In this document: positions 8,754-19,714 of the stretch, in pieces | Layout of the letters: the number at the start of each line of letters is the position of its first letter | Position numbering within the stretch: position 1 is the first letter of the stretch | Assembly: GCA_028284665.1 (NCBI GenBank) | Contig: JANQRG010000033.1 | Span: 186,001-250,000, forward strand | Source: Croceivirga sp. | GTDB taxonomy: Bacteria > Bacteroidota > Bacteroidia > Flavobacteriales > Flavobacteriaceae | Direction of reading: 5' to 3' | DNA: 64,000 nt | Translations under genes and position numbers: made by a program | The notes under the pieces: model-generated | Told to the model about the DNA's origin: nothing | The model's database searches: none | What the model saw: the letters and a program-made list of their open reading frames with translations, nothing else

Positions 8754-9668
8754 CTATTCCTGTAAGTCGGGTTCAATGGGCATACTCTCAATGTTTTTGT
8801 TCTTGGCATAGAGATATCCCTTTTTCCACCAAAGGGTCATTTTTTCCTTATTGAATATCAAAGAGTTGGTGGTTAGGACCGCTGGAGTGTAGTACAAATT
8901 AATAATAGCATCATGTTGCCCTGCAACCATCTTTCCAATGCGAATGTTTTGGTTTTCAATACGGTCCAGCACAAAGGAAAACATACTGGTTAACAGCTCA
9001 AAAGGATTTCTGGAAGGCATGCGGTTATAATAACTTACTTCGGTTCTAAGGACGATAACATCCACTTCCGTGGCACCTCTTTTTATAGCTTCTTCAATGG
9101 GCACAAGAGTCCCCAGGCCCCCATCTGCATATTCGCAGCCATTTTTTCGTACCAGACTCATAAACGGAGTGTAATTGGACGATATCCAGATCCAATCACA
9201 GAATTCATCGTAATCAAATTCATTGATAGATTTATATTCCACCTGGTTCAATGAGAGGTTAGAAACCGTAACGACGATATCTTTTGGGCCGTTTTTCAAC
9301 ATTGCAAACTCTTCATGTGTGATACTGTTGCGAATCAATTCCCTAAGATTCTCGCTCTCCCCAAAGGTCTTCTTGCCCTGAATAAAATTCTTAATGATAT
9401 TCCAGTGGTTAATTGCGATGAAATCGGAACCATGTTTATGTTTTATTACAAAAGGGCAGCTGTTGAAAATGCTTTCTTGATTCACCGAAGAATAGATCTC
9501 CTTGATCTTGTCGATCTTTTTTAACGCCAAATGTGAAATCAATAAGCTTCCTGTTGAGGTGCCCACGAAAATATCATATTCCTTTTTTGCCTCTTCGATC
9601 AGAAAATGGGCTACACCTCCCGCAAAAGCGCCTTTGCTGCCACCCCCTGAAATTACCATTGCTCTCAC
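8754..9668 (-). CDS. Patatin-like phospholipase
   Basis: 304-residue Ser-Asp dyad lipid acyl hydrolase. The oxyanion loop is ISGGGSKGAFAGG (residues 6-18), the nucleophile elbow is GTSTG (Ser in FVGTSTGSLL), and the catalytic aspartate is in YADGGLG. No signal peptide, so cytoplasmic or membrane-associated on the inner face. The start is a GTG at 9666-9668 that overlaps the TGA of the aminopeptidase gene as GTGA, which implies translational coupling. An ATG three codons later (9659) is the alternative. The natural lipid substrate is not known. Confidence 0.88.
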   Translation of the reverse strand: MRAMVISGGGSKGAFAGGVAHFLIEEAKKEYDIFVGTSTGSLLISHLALKKIDKIKEIYSSVNQESIFNSCPFVIKHKHGSDFIAINHWNIIKNFIQGKKTFGESENLRELIRNSITHEEFAMLKNGPKDIVVTVSNLSLNQVEYKSINEFDYDEFCDWIWISSNYTPFMSLVRKNGCEYADGGLGTLVPIEEAIKRGATEVDVIVLRTEVSYYNRMPSRNPFELLTSMFSFVLDRIENQNIRIGKMVAGQHDAIINLYYTPAVLTTNSLIFNKEKMTLWWKKGYLYAKNKNIESMPIEPDLQE

Positions 9669-11743
9669 TTGGCTAAAACTTTATTAAGTATTCCTAATTG
9701 ATGGGTCGTTAGCTGTTGTCTTAGATTACGCAGTTGTTCCTTTCCTTCTTCGGTTGTATTTATTGTCTTCAGTAGTTTTCTTGAGGCCTTTTTAAATTGC
9801 CAAACCGGTGATTCACTGGCTTGTATTAGGTTTTCCAAAGCGGTGTTACTCAGGGCTCGTATAAGAAATAAGTATTTAAATGCCTGTAATCGAATTTCAA
9901 AATTATAGCGAGGTGCGGTATAATCATTTAACGCATCATAAAACTCCTTTTTGTTATCCGGCTGATATTCAGGGGTAATCAGGGAAAGTGTCAACCACAG
10001 TAACCGAATATTCTTGTTCGGCAAGCCTGTTGTCCCCTCCAAGCGATCCAAATACGTCATCCTGTTTTCCGGAAATACTTCCCATAACTTGTAGAGTACG
10101 GTTTCCTGGGTTACATAGCTTTGATCCTCAAGCATAGCCTCGAACTCATCCTGCAAGTCTTTGGTTACTTTGGGAATAGTTAAGGCAACCGCCTGGCGTA
10201 CCTCAAGCTCTCCGGTTGTAATAATATCTGCAAGGGAGGCTTCGGGTATCTTTTGATGAAACTCCAAAATAAACTGCCGTTTCAAAGGGACTGGGGTTTC
10301 CGAATTAAAAAGTTGTAATGCTTCCGGAGTGGTCTCAGGAGCATTACCTACCACTTCTTTAAGTTCAAAAAACTGTTTTAACGAGGGTTCTTTTTTCTCA
10401 AAATAGGATTTTACCTGTTCCCAGGGGAATTTCTCGCTTTCCAACCATTCTTTTCTATAATCAGATAGGTCTTCATCAGCCGCGATTGCCATTTCCCGAA
10501 TGAAGTCAGCGATCATAGCATTTTTGAACGCATAGTTTTTCAAATAACTCTTGATACCATTTCTGAATGCGGTATCCCCTACTCTTTCCCTTAGCATTAC
10601 AAGGGCCAAAGCCCCTTTTTCATAAAAGGTAAGACTATTGGCATTTGGGTCGGTCAAGGCTTCCCCATCGCCATTTTCGGATAAGTTGGCTAAGGTTTTT
10701 GCCGTTTGGTAAAGTCTCCAGTAAAAATGCGTATCGCCAAAAAGTTCTTTTTCTGCCAAATAGGCATAGTAGGTGGCAAAACCCTCATGTAGCCAATGGT
10801 GATCCCCACTGAATTCCGTAACCAGGTTACCAAACCATTGATGTGCCAGCTCGTGGGCATTGATGTTTACGTAGTTTTTATCGATAAAAGCTGTAGAATC
10901 AATAACATATTGATTAGAAAAAACAGTACAACTGGTATTTTCCATTCCGGCGTACAAAAAGTCCTGTACTGGTACTTGTTTGTAAATCTGCCAGGGATAG
11001 GGTACCCCAATTTCCGCCTCAAAAAAATCAAAGATGGCCTTGGTATACCTGTAGGTGGGTTCCACTTTTGTACTATCACCAGGCGTATAGTAGAGTTCAA
11101 TAGGTACTCCGGAAGAGGAATGGATCACTTTTTTTTCAAAATGGCCCACTACAAATGCGGCGAGGTAACTGCTCATTGGACGATCCATATCAAACTCCCA
11201 GGTCGTAAGCTCATCTGTTGTATTTTGACGCTTCAATACTCCATTGGCAACTACCTGGTATTCAGGGGGAACCTGAACGGACAGATCAAATTCAAATTTC
11301 TCGGTCATAGTATCGAAACTGGGCAACCAATGGCTGGTATATTTCCCCTGGCCCTGTGTCCATATCTGTTCATTATCTTTAACCTTATCCCCCCATCCCA
11401 TAAAATAAACAGTTTGTTTGGGTTTTGCGTAGAAGTCAAATTGTATTTGATGATTTCCTTCCGCCAAATCCACTGCTAACTGAAGCACTTTGCCATCATA
11501 ATTGATACCCTTCTCTAACTTCGTATTTCCCAAGTAAAAATTAGAGAACTCCATATCTACTGCATCAAAAGCAATGGATGTCGCCTTTCCTTTAACTAGA
11601 AAACTATAGTGTACTGTTCCGGACACGGAACGATCCGAATCTGGTTTGATCGTTGCCGCAAGATGGGTGAAATCCAAAGGGCTTTCTCCTTGAGAATAGC
11701 TCTTAAAAGTTAACACGACCAGAAACACTAGTACTAATCTCAT
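9665..11743 (-). CDS. M1-family aminopeptidase, exported
   Basis: 692-residue gluzincin metallopeptidase that removes N-terminal residues. A signal peptide (MRLVLVFLVVLTFKSYSQG) is followed by an N-terminal beta-sandwich, the exopeptidase motif GMENTS (family GAMEN), the zinc motif HELAH (residues 297-301) and the third ligand in WLHEGFATYYAYL, then a helical C-terminal domain. Length and order fit the M1 family. It is translationally coupled to the patatin gene. It is divergent from recG, with 46 bases between starts, so the two promoters overlap. Confidence 0.93.
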   Translation of the reverse strand: MRLVLVFLVVLTFKSYSQGESPLDFTHLAATIKPDSDRSVSGTVHYSFLVKGKATSIAFDAVDMEFSNFYLGNTKLEKGINYDGKVLQLAVDLAEGNHQIQFDFYAKPKQTVYFMGWGDKVKDNEQIWTQGQGKYTSHWLPSFDTMTEKFEFDLSVQVPPEYQVVANGVLKRQNTTDELTTWEFDMDRPMSSYLAAFVVGHFEKKVIHSSSGVPIELYYTPGDSTKVEPTYRYTKAIFDFFEAEIGVPYPWQIYKQVPVQDFLYAGMENTSCTVFSNQYVIDSTAFIDKNYVNINAHELAHQWFGNLVTEFSGDHHWLHEGFATYYAYLAEKELFGDTHFYWRLYQTAKTLANLSENGDGEALTDPNANSLTFYEKGALALVMLRERVGDTAFRNGIKSYLKNYAFKNAMIADFIREMAIAADEDLSDYRKEWLESEKFPWEQVKSYFEKKEPSLKQFFELKEVVGNAPETTPEALQLFNSETPVPLKRQFILEFHQKIPEASLADIITTGELEVRQAVALTIPKVTKDLQDEFEAMLEDQSYVTQETVLYKLWEVFPENRMTYLDRLEGTTGLPNKNIRLLWLTLSLITPEYQPDNKKEFYDALNDYTAPRYNFEIRLQAFKYLFLIRALSNTALENLIQASESPVWQFKKASRKLLKTINTTEEGKEQLRNLRQQLTTHQLGILNKVLAK

Positions 11744-11777
11744 ACCGCAGTAGGAACAAAAGTCACGCCAATTTAGC

Positions 11778-11785
11778 TATTTTCG
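11778..11785 (+). promoter_or_regulatory. Possible -7 element for recG (TATTTTCG)
   Basis: Seven of eight positions match TAnnTTTG. It lies only four bases before the recG ATG at 11790, so if used the message would be leaderless or nearly so. Confidence 0.3.
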
Positions 11786-11789
11786 TCAG

Positions 11790-13895
11790 ATGCAAGCGAA
11801 TGTTTTGCAAACGCCACTGGTCTATTTGAAAGGGGTTGGCCCTAACCGGGCAGAAATCCTAAAATCCGAATTGGGTCTTGACACTTTTGGGGATTTACTT
11901 CAACTCTATCCCAACAGATATTTGGACAAAACACAGTATTACAAGATCAACCAATTGCAGGATAGCGGGGCCGATGTGCAAGTTATAGGGAAGATCATTC
12001 ATCTAAAAACCGTTGATCAAAAGCGAGGAAAACGACTAGAGGCCACTTTTGTAGACGAAACCGGGGAAATGAAGCTGGTCTGGTTCAGGAGTCATAAATG
12101 GATACGTGACCATCTGAAAATTAATGTGCCCTATGTGGTTTTTGGAAGGATAAACCGTTACGGTGGGCTATTTTCCATGCCCCATCCTGAAATGGAATTG
12201 CTCGCAGCACATCAAGCGGGATTAAAGATCAGTATGCAACCCATTTATCCTTCTACAGAAAAATTGAGTAGCAAAGGCATTACAAACCGCGTCATCAGTA
12301 AAATGATGCAGCAGTTGTTCCTGGAAACTAAAGCCAATTTTTATGAGACAATTTCCGAGGAGTTAAGGGATACACTGCGGTTGATTTCCAAATCAGACGC
12401 CCTGTTGAACATCCATTTCCCGAAAGATCAGGAAGTATTGGCAAAAGCGCAATTTCGGCTGAAATTTGAGGAGCTTTTCTTTGTCCAACTTCAATTACTC
12501 TCCAAAAAAGCTGCTCGTAAGCAAAAGATAAAGGGCCTTCCCTTCACATCCGTAGGGAGCAACTTTAATACGTTCTTCAAGGAACATCTCCCCTTTGAAC
12601 TCACAACGGCACAAAAGCGGGTAATTAAGGAAATTAGAAAAGATATGGGTGGAAGCGCTCAGATGAATCGATTATTGCAAGGCGATGTTGGCTCCGGTAA
12701 AACCATTGTAGCACTCTTGTGCATGCTGCTGGCAATAGATAACCATTTCCAGGCGTGCCTTATGGCTCCTACGGAGATCTTAGCACAACAGCACTATAAC
12801 GGGCTCAAAACACTACTTGGTGAAATGCCTGTTAAAATCGCACTACTTACCGGTTCCACCAAGAAGGCGGAACGCACTTTGCTGCACAACCAGTTACAAA
12901 ATGGGAATCTCAATATCCTGGTGGGCACCCATGCCGTTCTTGAAGATAAGGTACAGTTTAAGGATCTGGGACTGGCGATCATTGACGAACAACACCGCTT
13001 TGGCGTAGCGCAGCGTTCCAAGCTCTGGAGGAAAAATGAGATCCCCCCACACATTCTGGTAATGACCGCTACGCCAATACCAAGGACGTTGGCTATGAGT
13101 CTTTACGGTGATCTGGATATTTCTGTGATCGATGAACTCCCCCCGGGGCGAAAACCGGTAAAAACCACCCATCGCTATGATTCCAACCGATTAAACGTCT
13201 TCCGTTTTGTTAAGGATGAGATCAAAAAAGGACGGCAGGTCTATGTGGTCTATCCCCTTATTCAGGAGAGCGAGGCGTTGGATTACAAAGACCTGATGGA
13301 TGGTTACGAAAGCATTGTACGAGAGTTTCCTTTACCGGAATATCAGATATCCATTGTGCATGGCAAAATGAAACCAAAGGACAAGGATTATGAAATGGAG
13401 CGCTTTGTAAAGGGCGAAACTCAGATCATGGTGGCCACTACTGTTATCGAGGTCGGGGTCAATATCCCCAACGCCTCTGTGATGATCATTGAAAGTGCCG
13501 AGCGCTTTGGCTTATCGCAATTACACCAACTTCGCGGTCGTGTGGGCCGTGGTGCTGATCAGAGTTATTGTATTTTGATGACAGGACATAAACTCAGCGA
13601 GGACGCCCGTACACGCCTGGAAACGATGTGCCGTACTAATGATGGTTTTGAAATTGCCGAGGTAGACCTTAACCTCAGGGGCCCCGGAGATCTAATGGGT
13701 ACGCAACAAAGCGGGTTGCTGCATTTGAAGATCGCGGATATTGTAAAAGACAATCCCATTTTGAAACTCGCACGATATCACGCGATCCAAACCCTTAAGA
13801 ACGATCCCAAATTAGCAAAACCGGAAAACCATCCGATCCGGACAGGTTATCTCCAATTGGTTAAGGGCAAAGCGATTTGGGGATACATTAGTTAA
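11790..13895 (+). CDS. recG: ATP-dependent DNA helicase RecG
   Basis: 701-residue branch-migration helicase acting on Holliday junctions and stalled forks. The N-terminal wedge/OB domain includes the family hallmark TPLVYLKGVGPNRAEILKSELG and the OB core ADVQVIGKIIHLK. Superfamily 2 motifs follow: LLQGDVGSGKTIVA (Walker A), the DEQH box LAIIDEQHRFGVAQR, MTATPIPRTLAMSLYGDLDIS, TTVIEVGVNIPNASVMIIE and HQLRGRVGRGADQSYC. The C-terminal TRG region is present (DGFEIAEVDLNLRGPGDLMGTQQSG). Full length for the family. Confidence 0.97.
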   Translation: MQANVLQTPLVYLKGVGPNRAEILKSELGLDTFGDLLQLYPNRYLDKTQYYKINQLQDSGADVQVIGKIIHLKTVDQKRGKRLEATFVDETGEMKLVWFRSHKWIRDHLKINVPYVVFGRINRYGGLFSMPHPEMELLAAHQAGLKISMQPIYPSTEKLSSKGITNRVISKMMQQLFLETKANFYETISEELRDTLRLISKSDALLNIHFPKDQEVLAKAQFRLKFEELFFVQLQLLSKKAARKQKIKGLPFTSVGSNFNTFFKEHLPFELTTAQKRVIKEIRKDMGGSAQMNRLLQGDVGSGKTIVALLCMLLAIDNHFQACLMAPTEILAQQHYNGLKTLLGEMPVKIALLTGSTKKAERTLLHNQLQNGNLNILVGTHAVLEDKVQFKDLGLAIIDEQHRFGVAQRSKLWRKNEIPPHILVMTATPIPRTLAMSLYGDLDISVIDELPPGRKPVKTTHRYDSNRLNVFRFVKDEIKKGRQVYVVYPLIQESEALDYKDLMDGYESIVREFPLPEYQISIVHGKMKPKDKDYEMERFVKGETQIMVATTVIEVGVNIPNASVMIIESAERFGLSQLHQLRGRVGRGADQSYCILMTGHKLSEDARTRLETMCRTNDGFEIAEVDLNLRGPGDLMGTQQSGLLHLKIADIVKDNPILKLARYHAIQTLKNDPKLAKPENHPIRTGYLQLVKGKAIWGYIS

Positions 13896-13897
13896 AA

Positions 13898-13925
13898 AAC
13901 GCCCAACAATACAATGCTGGGCGTT
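13898..13925. terminator. Bidirectional intrinsic terminator
   Basis: Inverted repeat AACGCCCA / TGGGCGTT around a 12-base loop lies directly after the recG stop and before the convergent DUF2911 gene. It has an A run on the left; the T run on the right is short. Confidence 0.75.
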
Positions 13926-13947
13926 CTTCAACGATAGATAGGATGAT

Positions 13948-15057
13948 TTAGTTGATGTCTGTTCCTGCTTCTAGTTTTTCCAAATTAGCAGCTATAGCAT
14001 TTTGGTTTTGGGTATCCGGAGCTCTCCCCTCTGCAACTTTCAAGTGTTTTAAGGCGGTCTTGTAATTGCCCACAGCAGAATACCCCCGGGCCAGACCATA
14101 ATCTACAGGCCATTGCCCTTTATGGCTTTTTGCATTCCACTTAAAAATCTCCAGAGCCTTGTCCGTCTGTCCTGCGGCAATCAACTGCCTGCCATAGCCG
14201 TGCACCTGGAATACCGTCCCCATGGGTAAGGCTTCCTGCATTACTGCATCAGCATCTGCGGTTTTCCCCTGTTTGGCCAGTATTTGTGCTTTGATGGCCA
14301 GGTTGTTGAAGGTCTTTTGACTAAAAAATTGTCCTTCAATAGCTGCATCTACCCACCCCAAAGCTTCGTCCAAGTCACCGTCGTTATTCAGGGCAAAATT
14401 AGCCGCTTGCTCCCAGGTCTGCCGGTTAAATCCTGCTTGATTTTGCATTTTGGACCGGATATCGGTCAATACAATATCCGTTACAGGAACTTCAATAGTA
14501 AATGGGATCTGTTTCTTCCCCCAGTTTAGTGAAGCCACTGCAGAAGTAGCATTTACCTCATTAAATTCAAAACGGAGTTGTTCTACATGGGGAATTTCTT
14601 TTGTAGTGACATCCACCTGAAGTACGTCCTCTGAAGGGTCATAGAAATAGCTTCCCCATGCCCCATGGTTTTTAGAAAAGATCACCTTTGCGGTATTGTC
14701 CTCGTTGATGACCATATGCAAGCCATATTTACCTGCCGGTAAGGTCTTTCCACCAACAGTAACATCGTGGGAGGTCTTAAAGATGGTGTTCTCGTTGGCC
14801 CCTGCCCGCCAGGGTGACTCTGTTGCAGTTCCGAATCCCAAATTGTTCATACCATAGGGAACCAAACTTCCCCAGATCTCCCTCCCATTTACACTGGGAC
14901 GGGAATACACAACAGTAAGATCTGTGATACCAACGCGTTGAGAGACTTTAGCCATTTGACTACCTCTGGGTAAATCCAACTGCGCAAAAGAAAATGTAGT
15001 GAAGGTTAAAGACAGCATTAGCGCAAACGCTACTGCCTTTGGATAGTGTTGTTTCAT
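13948..15057 (-). CDS. DUF2911 protein with C-terminal TPR-like repeats
   Basis: 369 residues, exported (signal MKQHYPKAVAFALMLSLTFTTFSFA). The N-terminal half is a DUF2911 domain: RGSQMAKVSQRVGITDLTVVYSRPSVNGREIWG, VPYGMNNLGFGTATESPWRAGANENT, then the beta-rich segment VGGKTLPAGKYGLHMVIN. The C-terminal ~150 residues are helical pairs resembling TPR units (DLDEALGWVDAAI, TDKALEIFKWNAK, YKTALKHLKVAEGRAPD). Periplasmic location is expected. No biochemical function is established for the domain. Confidence 0.88.
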   Translation of the reverse strand: MKQHYPKAVAFALMLSLTFTTFSFAQLDLPRGSQMAKVSQRVGITDLTVVYSRPSVNGREIWGSLVPYGMNNLGFGTATESPWRAGANENTIFKTSHDVTVGGKTLPAGKYGLHMVINEDNTAKVIFSKNHGAWGSYFYDPSEDVLQVDVTTKEIPHVEQLRFEFNEVNATSAVASLNWGKKQIPFTIEVPVTDIVLTDIRSKMQNQAGFNRQTWEQAANFALNNDGDLDEALGWVDAAIEGQFFSQKTFNNLAIKAQILAKQGKTADADAVMQEALPMGTVFQVHGYGRQLIAAGQTDKALEIFKWNAKSHKGQWPVDYGLARGYSAVGNYKTALKHLKVAEGRAPDTQNQNAIAANLEKLEAGTDIN

Positions 15058-15231
15058 GAAGTCGTTTTTATTGATTAGCGAATAAACTTAGGTTGCCAAA
15101 GCAAATTATTCATCATTCGCTACGGCCCGCGTTAGGTATCTGTTAAACTATGTAAACAAGTTGTTAAAGAAAGTCCTTATACATCGGACATTCCAAACGC
15201 ATCCTATCTCAAAATACCAAAAAATAGAAGA

Positions 15232-16821
15232 CTAAAGGATATAGTCGGTACTTAGAAAATTACTGACCTTGGCCTCCAAAAGCTCCTCAATAGCTTTATT
15301 GTTCAATTCGTTGTCTTTAAACGCGACAAAAGTCCGTATACTAAAAGATCTTAGCGCATCATGCACACTTAAAGTAGACTGGGCCGAGTCCTTTCTACCG
15401 GTAAACGGATATACGTCAGGGCCCCGTTGGCAAGAACTGTTTAGATTCACCCGGCAGACCAGATTGGCAAGGGTATCAATGAGTGGTGATAAAGAGTAGA
15501 CATCCTTTCCAAAGAGACTCACCTGTTGTCCGTAGTTGCTCTCCGCCATATCATCCAGTGGTTGTGCAATATCGGTAAAGGAAATCACAGGAATCACGGG
15601 GCCAAATTGCTCTTCTTCATATACCCTCATATTCTTAGTAACCGGATAAATGATAGCAGGCCAAATAAAGTTTTGAGTTTGTTCGCCTCCCTTTTTATTG
15701 ACGATCGCTCCGCCTCTCTCACAGGCATCATCAATTAGTTCTTTAATATATCCCGGTTTTCCCGGTTCCGGAAGAGGTGTTAATTGTACTCCTTCATCCC
15801 AGGGGTTACCGTATTTTAGAGCGTCAACTGCCTCCGCGAACTTGCGTAAGAATTGTTCCTTAACCTCTTCGTGAACGTAGATTATTTTTAAAGCCGTACA
15901 ACGCTGCCCCCCATAGGATAAGGTTCCCGAAATACATTCTTTCACCGTTAAATCCAGATCGGCATCAGGAAGTATTATGGCCGGATTCTTCGCTTCTAAT
16001 CCAAGGACCTGCCTTAGCCTGTTGCTCTTGGGATGCTGATTTACCAAAGCATTTGCAGAAGAACTATGTCCTATTAACGCCAAGACATCTACTTTTCCTG
16101 TTTTCATGATAGGACCTGCAATCGCTCTTCCACGACCAAATAAGATATTGACCACTCCTTTGGGAAAACTGCTTTGAAATGCCTCCAGAAGCGGTGTTAT
16201 TAACAATACACCGTGTTTTGCCGGTTTAAAAACAGTGGTGTTGCCCATGATCAATGCCGGGATCAACAAAGTGAAGGTTTCGTTCAATGGATAATTATAG
16301 GGACCCAGGCAAAGTACTACTCCCAGGGGGCCTCTTCTAATGTGTGCGTAAACACCATCGTGCTTATGAAATTTAGCGGCATCCCGATCTAATTGTTTGT
16401 AATCCTCAATGGTATCGTAGATGTAGGTCACCGTCCTGTCAAATTCCTTGTAAGAATCCGGTTTGGATTTACCGATCTCCCACATTAAAAGCTTAACCAC
16501 CTCTTCCCTTTTGGTTTCCATTTGTTTTACAAAGGCTTCCATACAGCTTATCCGATCCTTCACCTTCATTGTGGGCCAAACGCCCTGACCCTGATCCCAG
16601 GCTCCTAAGGCGGCATCTAAGGCTTCCATTGCTTCGGCCTCCCCATTGGTTGGAATACTTCCCAATATAGTCTGTTGATATGCTGATGAAGAAGAAATTG
16701 TTGAAATCACCTCACTTGTTGGGCCGTCCCAATCTCTTAATTCGCCGTTTACCAAATAGTGACGTTGGTGAATTTGGTGCTCAATTTGAAACTCTTGCGG
16801 AATTGGATTTACTTCTGACAT
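15232..16821 (-). CDS. gapN: NADP-dependent non-phosphorylating glyceraldehyde-3-phosphate dehydrogenase (ALDH family)
   Basis: 529-residue aldehyde dehydrogenase. The fold markers are [32 protein letters not shown], the general-base glutamate in [19 protein letters not shown], the catalytic cysteine in [11 protein letters not shown], and [13 protein letters not shown]. GapN-type features are the GQRCTA context and the substrate-loop segment [22 protein letters not shown] near the C-terminus. The reaction would oxidise glyceraldehyde 3-phosphate to 3-phosphoglycerate with NADP, yielding NADPH. It is a single gene; 96 bases separate it from ilvA upstream, with an AT-rich spacer. A generic ALDH is the alternative. 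Confidence 0.85.
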   Translation of the reverse strand: MSEVNPIPQEFQIEHQIHQRHYLVNGELRDWDGPTSEVISTISSSSAYQQTILGSIPTNGEAEAMEALDAALGAWDQGQGVWPTMKVKDRISCMEAFVKQMETKREEVVKLLMWEIGKSKPDSYKEFDRTVTYIYDTIEDYKQLDRDAAKFHKHDGVYAHIRRGPLGVVLCLGPYNYPLNETFTLLIPALIMGNTTVFKPAKHGVLLITPLLEAFQSSFPKGVVNILFGRGRAIAGPIMKTGKVDVLALIGHSSSANALVNQHPKSNRLRQVLGLEAKNPAIILPDADLDLTVKECISGTLSYGGQRCTALKIIYVHEEVKEQFLRKFAEAVDALKYGNPWDEGVQLTPLPEPGKPGYIKELIDDACERGGAIVNKKGGEQTQNFIWPAIIYPVTKNMRVYEEEQFGPVIPVISFTDIAQPLDDMAESNYGQQVSLFGKDVYSLSPLIDTLANLVCRVNLNSSCQRGPDVYPFTGRKDSAQSTLSVHDALRSFSIRTFVAFKDNELNNKAIEELLEAKVSNFLSTDYIL

Positions 16822-16917
16822 AGCACGGGTTTAAACATTCAGTTAAATTTTGTTTAATTATTTATAAAAATACTTAAACAAATTGATTTAATTTCAACTA
16901 TTATCAATTTCGTACGA

Positions 16918-18183
16918 TCAAATAAGATACTGAAACAGATCAGGTTTGTCATTCAAATAATCTCCAAAAAAGTTATTGGCTCTCATGCGTTCCATAAGTG
17001 GGGCCAGATCATCCGGAGATTTTAACTCAATGCCAACAACTGCCGGGGCATTTTCTTTACTCGATTTTTTTGAATATTCAAAATGCGTGATATCATCATC
17101 AGGGCCAAGAATCTCCGCTACAAATTGCTTGAGGGCACCCGGACGTTGTGGAAAACGAACAATGAAGTAGTGTTTTAGCCTGCCGTAGAGCAAAGCGCGT
17201 TCCTTGATCTCGGCAGTACGGGTAATATCGTTATTACTTCCGCTTACGATACAGACCACTTTCTTTCCTTTGATCTTTTCCTTGTAACTGCTTAGCGCTG
17301 CGATGGTCAAAGCACCAGCGGGTTCCACTACTATGGCATCTCTGTTATAGAGGTCTAAAATGGTCTGGCATACTTTTCCTTCCGGAACGGTAAGCATTTC
17401 ATGAAGATGGTCCTTGCAAATGTTAAAGGTGTATTGCCCTACTTTCTGGACGGCAGCGCCATCTATGAATTTATCGATTTTCTTTAGTTCTACTGGTTCA
17501 CCTTCGGCAATAGCTGTTTTCATGGAAGGTGCACCCAGCGGTTCCACCCCGATAATTTTTGTGTTGGGACTCAAGGCATGAAAAGCACCAATAAGCCCCG
17601 AAGCCAATCCGCCGCCGCCTACTGCGACAAAAACGTAGTCAATTGGGGCATCTGACTGTTCCAGAAGTTCTAATCCAACCGTTGCCTGCCCCTCTATGGT
17701 CTTGGGATCATCAAAAGGATGTACAAAGGTTTTTTTTCCTTGTTGGCAGGCAATCTTAGCCGCTTTGTACGAATCGTCAAAAGTGTCGCCTTCCAAAACA
17801 ACTTCTACCCATTCTCCACCAAACATTTTTGTCTGGTCAATCTTTTGCCTTGAAGTAACTACAGGCATATAAATTGTTCCTTTGACCTTGAGATGATTAC
17901 AGGCAAAGGCGACTCCCTGGGCATGATTTCCCGCACTGGCGCACACCACACCTTTTTCAAGTTCTTCCTTGCTCAGTGCGTTAATTTTATTGAAGGCACC
18001 ACGAATTTTGTAACTCCGCACTCTATGCAGGTCTTCCCTTTTTAGTAACACGTTGGCACTAAATTCAAGAGAATAGCGAATGCTTTGTTGCAAGGGTGTC
18101 TCCCGGGCCACCTTCCGTATGGTCCTGGCAGCCCGATAGATATCCGCTATTTGAGGAAAATATGTGATTGCGGTTTCTTCCAT
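16918..18183 (-). CDS. ilvA: Threonine ammonia-lyase (threonine deaminase)
   Basis: 421-residue PLP enzyme converting threonine to 2-oxobutanoate, the first step specific to isoleucine. PLP lysine is in VRSYKIRGAFNK, the phosphate-binding glycine loop in VAVGGGGLASGLIGA, and SGSNND closes the catalytic domain. A single regulatory ACT-like region follows (RLKHYFIVRFPQRPGALKQFVAEIL), as in the shorter form of the enzyme; the E. coli enzyme has two. Last gene of the ilv operon, 33 bases after ilvC. Confidence 0.94.
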   Translation of the reverse strand: MEETAITYFPQIADIYRAARTIRKVARETPLQQSIRYSLEFSANVLLKREDLHRVRSYKIRGAFNKINALSKEELEKGVVCASAGNHAQGVAFACNHLKVKGTIYMPVVTSRQKIDQTKMFGGEWVEVVLEGDTFDDSYKAAKIACQQGKKTFVHPFDDPKTIEGQATVGLELLEQSDAPIDYVFVAVGGGGLASGLIGAFHALSPNTKIIGVEPLGAPSMKTAIAEGEPVELKKIDKFIDGAAVQKVGQYTFNICKDHLHEMLTVPEGKVCQTILDLYNRDAIVVEPAGALTIAALSSYKEKIKGKKVVCIVSGSNNDITRTAEIKERALLYGRLKHYFIVRFPQRPGALKQFVAEILGPDDDITHFEYSKKSSKENAPAVVGIELKSPDDLAPLMERMRANNFFGDYLNDKPDLFQYLI

Positions 18184-18216
18184 ACTTCTTTGCCCGTCAT
18201 CGATAGTCCTTCTAGT

Positions 18217-19692
18217 TTAACCAATAGGTTTCATGGCCGTCATTGATGCCCGTAACCTTGCTCCTACGATCTCTACAGGATGTTCCCGAATACTTTTGTT
18301 GACCGCTATTAAACGACGATTGTCTACACCATTGTCTGCATCTTTTGCGTATTCATTACCGATAACATCCGTATCTATCTGAGTCATGAAATCAGACAAT
18401 AAAGGTTTACAGGCATGATCAAAGAGATAACAACCATACTCTGCGGTATCTGAAATCACCCGATTCATTTCGAATAATTTTTTTCGGGCAATGGTATTGG
18501 CAATCAACGGCGTTTCGTGAAGCGATTCATAATAGGCAGATTCTGCGATGATCCCGGATTCTGTCATGGTTTCAAAGGCCAATTCCACCCCAGCTTTTAC
18601 AAAAGCTACTAACAATACGCCATGGTCATAGTATTGCTGTTCTGAGATCTCTTCATTTGCGGCAGGTGTTTTTTCAAAAGCCGTTTCCCCTGTTGCAGCC
18701 CTCCAATTCAATAAGTTTTTGTCGTTATTGGCCCAATCCTCCATCATAGTCTTTGAAAAATGTCCGCTCATAATATCGTCCATATGTTTTTCAAATAAGG
18801 GACGCATGATCTGCTTCATTTCCTCCGCCAGATCAAAGGCCTTTATTTTTGCCGGATTGGATAGCCGATCCATCATGTTGGTTATGCCCCCTTGTTTTAA
18901 ACCTTCTGTAACGGTTTCCCAGCCGTATTGTACCAGGCGCGATGCATATTCCGGGGCAACCCCTTTTTCAACCATCTTATCAAAGCTCAAAATAGAGCCC
19001 GTTTGCAACAACCCGCACAGAATAGTCTGTTCCCCCATTAGGTCGGATTTCACTTCGGCTACAAAAGACGATTCCAATACTCCTGCTTTATGGCCCCCGG
19101 TAGCTGCCGCATACGCCTTGGCTTGCGCTAATCCTTTTCCCTCCGGATCGTTTTCGGGATGTACGGCAATTAAGGTGGGGACACCAAACCCTCTTTTGTA
19201 CTCCTCGCGCACTTCAGATCCCGGACTTTTTGGGGCTACCATGATCACGGTAATATCTTTACGGATCTGCATACCCTCTTCAACAATATTAAAGCCGTGA
19301 GAATAGGACAAGGTCGCTCCGTTTTTCATTAAGGGCATTACCGCGCCCACTACATTGGTATGTTGCTTATCCGGAGTAAGGTTAATCACCAGATCGGCAG
19401 TCGGTATTACGTCTTCATAGGTCCCTGCAGTAAAGTTATTCTCGGTGGCGTTCTTATAGGATTGCCGTTTTTCCTTGATCGCGGCGGCTCTTAGGGCGTA
19501 GGAAACGTCTAATCCGGAATCTCGCATATTCAATCCCTGGTTAAGCCCCTGAGCACCACAACCTACAATCACGATTTTCTTTCCCTTTAAGGCCGTAACA
19601 CCATCCGAAAACTCATGGGAGTCCATAAACCTGCATTTGCCCAATTGCTTTAACTGGTCCCGAAGTGATAGTGTATTGAAGTAGTTTGCCAT
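18217..19692 (-). CDS. ilvC: Ketol-acid reductoisomerase, long class II form
   Basis: 491 residues, which is the long form (the short class I form is about 330). It rearranges and reduces acetolactate or acetohydroxybutyrate with NADPH and Mg. The dinucleotide loop is [22 protein letters not shown], followed by the basic residues [13 protein letters not shown] that bind the NADPH phosphate. The catalytic helical region includes [30 protein letters not shown] and the duplicated C-terminal domain with [15 protein letters not shown]. Lies 22 bases after ilvN in the operon. Confidence 0.96.
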   Translation of the reverse strand: MANYFNTLSLRDQLKQLGKCRFMDSHEFSDGVTALKGKKIVIVGCGAQGLNQGLNMRDSGLDVSYALRAAAIKEKRQSYKNATENNFTAGTYEDVIPTADLVINLTPDKQHTNVVGAVMPLMKNGATLSYSHGFNIVEEGMQIRKDITVIMVAPKSPGSEVREEYKRGFGVPTLIAVHPENDPEGKGLAQAKAYAAATGGHKAGVLESSFVAEVKSDLMGEQTILCGLLQTGSILSFDKMVEKGVAPEYASRLVQYGWETVTEGLKQGGITNMMDRLSNPAKIKAFDLAEEMKQIMRPLFEKHMDDIMSGHFSKTMMEDWANNDKNLLNWRAATGETAFEKTPAANEEISEQQYYDHGVLLVAFVKAGVELAFETMTESGIIAESAYYESLHETPLIANTIARKKLFEMNRVISDTAEYGCYLFDHACKPLLSDFMTQIDTDVIGNEYAKDADNGVDNRRLIAVNKSIREHPVEIVGARLRASMTAMKPIG

Positions 19693-19714
19693 TTTTAATA
19701 TCTTAATTTTGGTT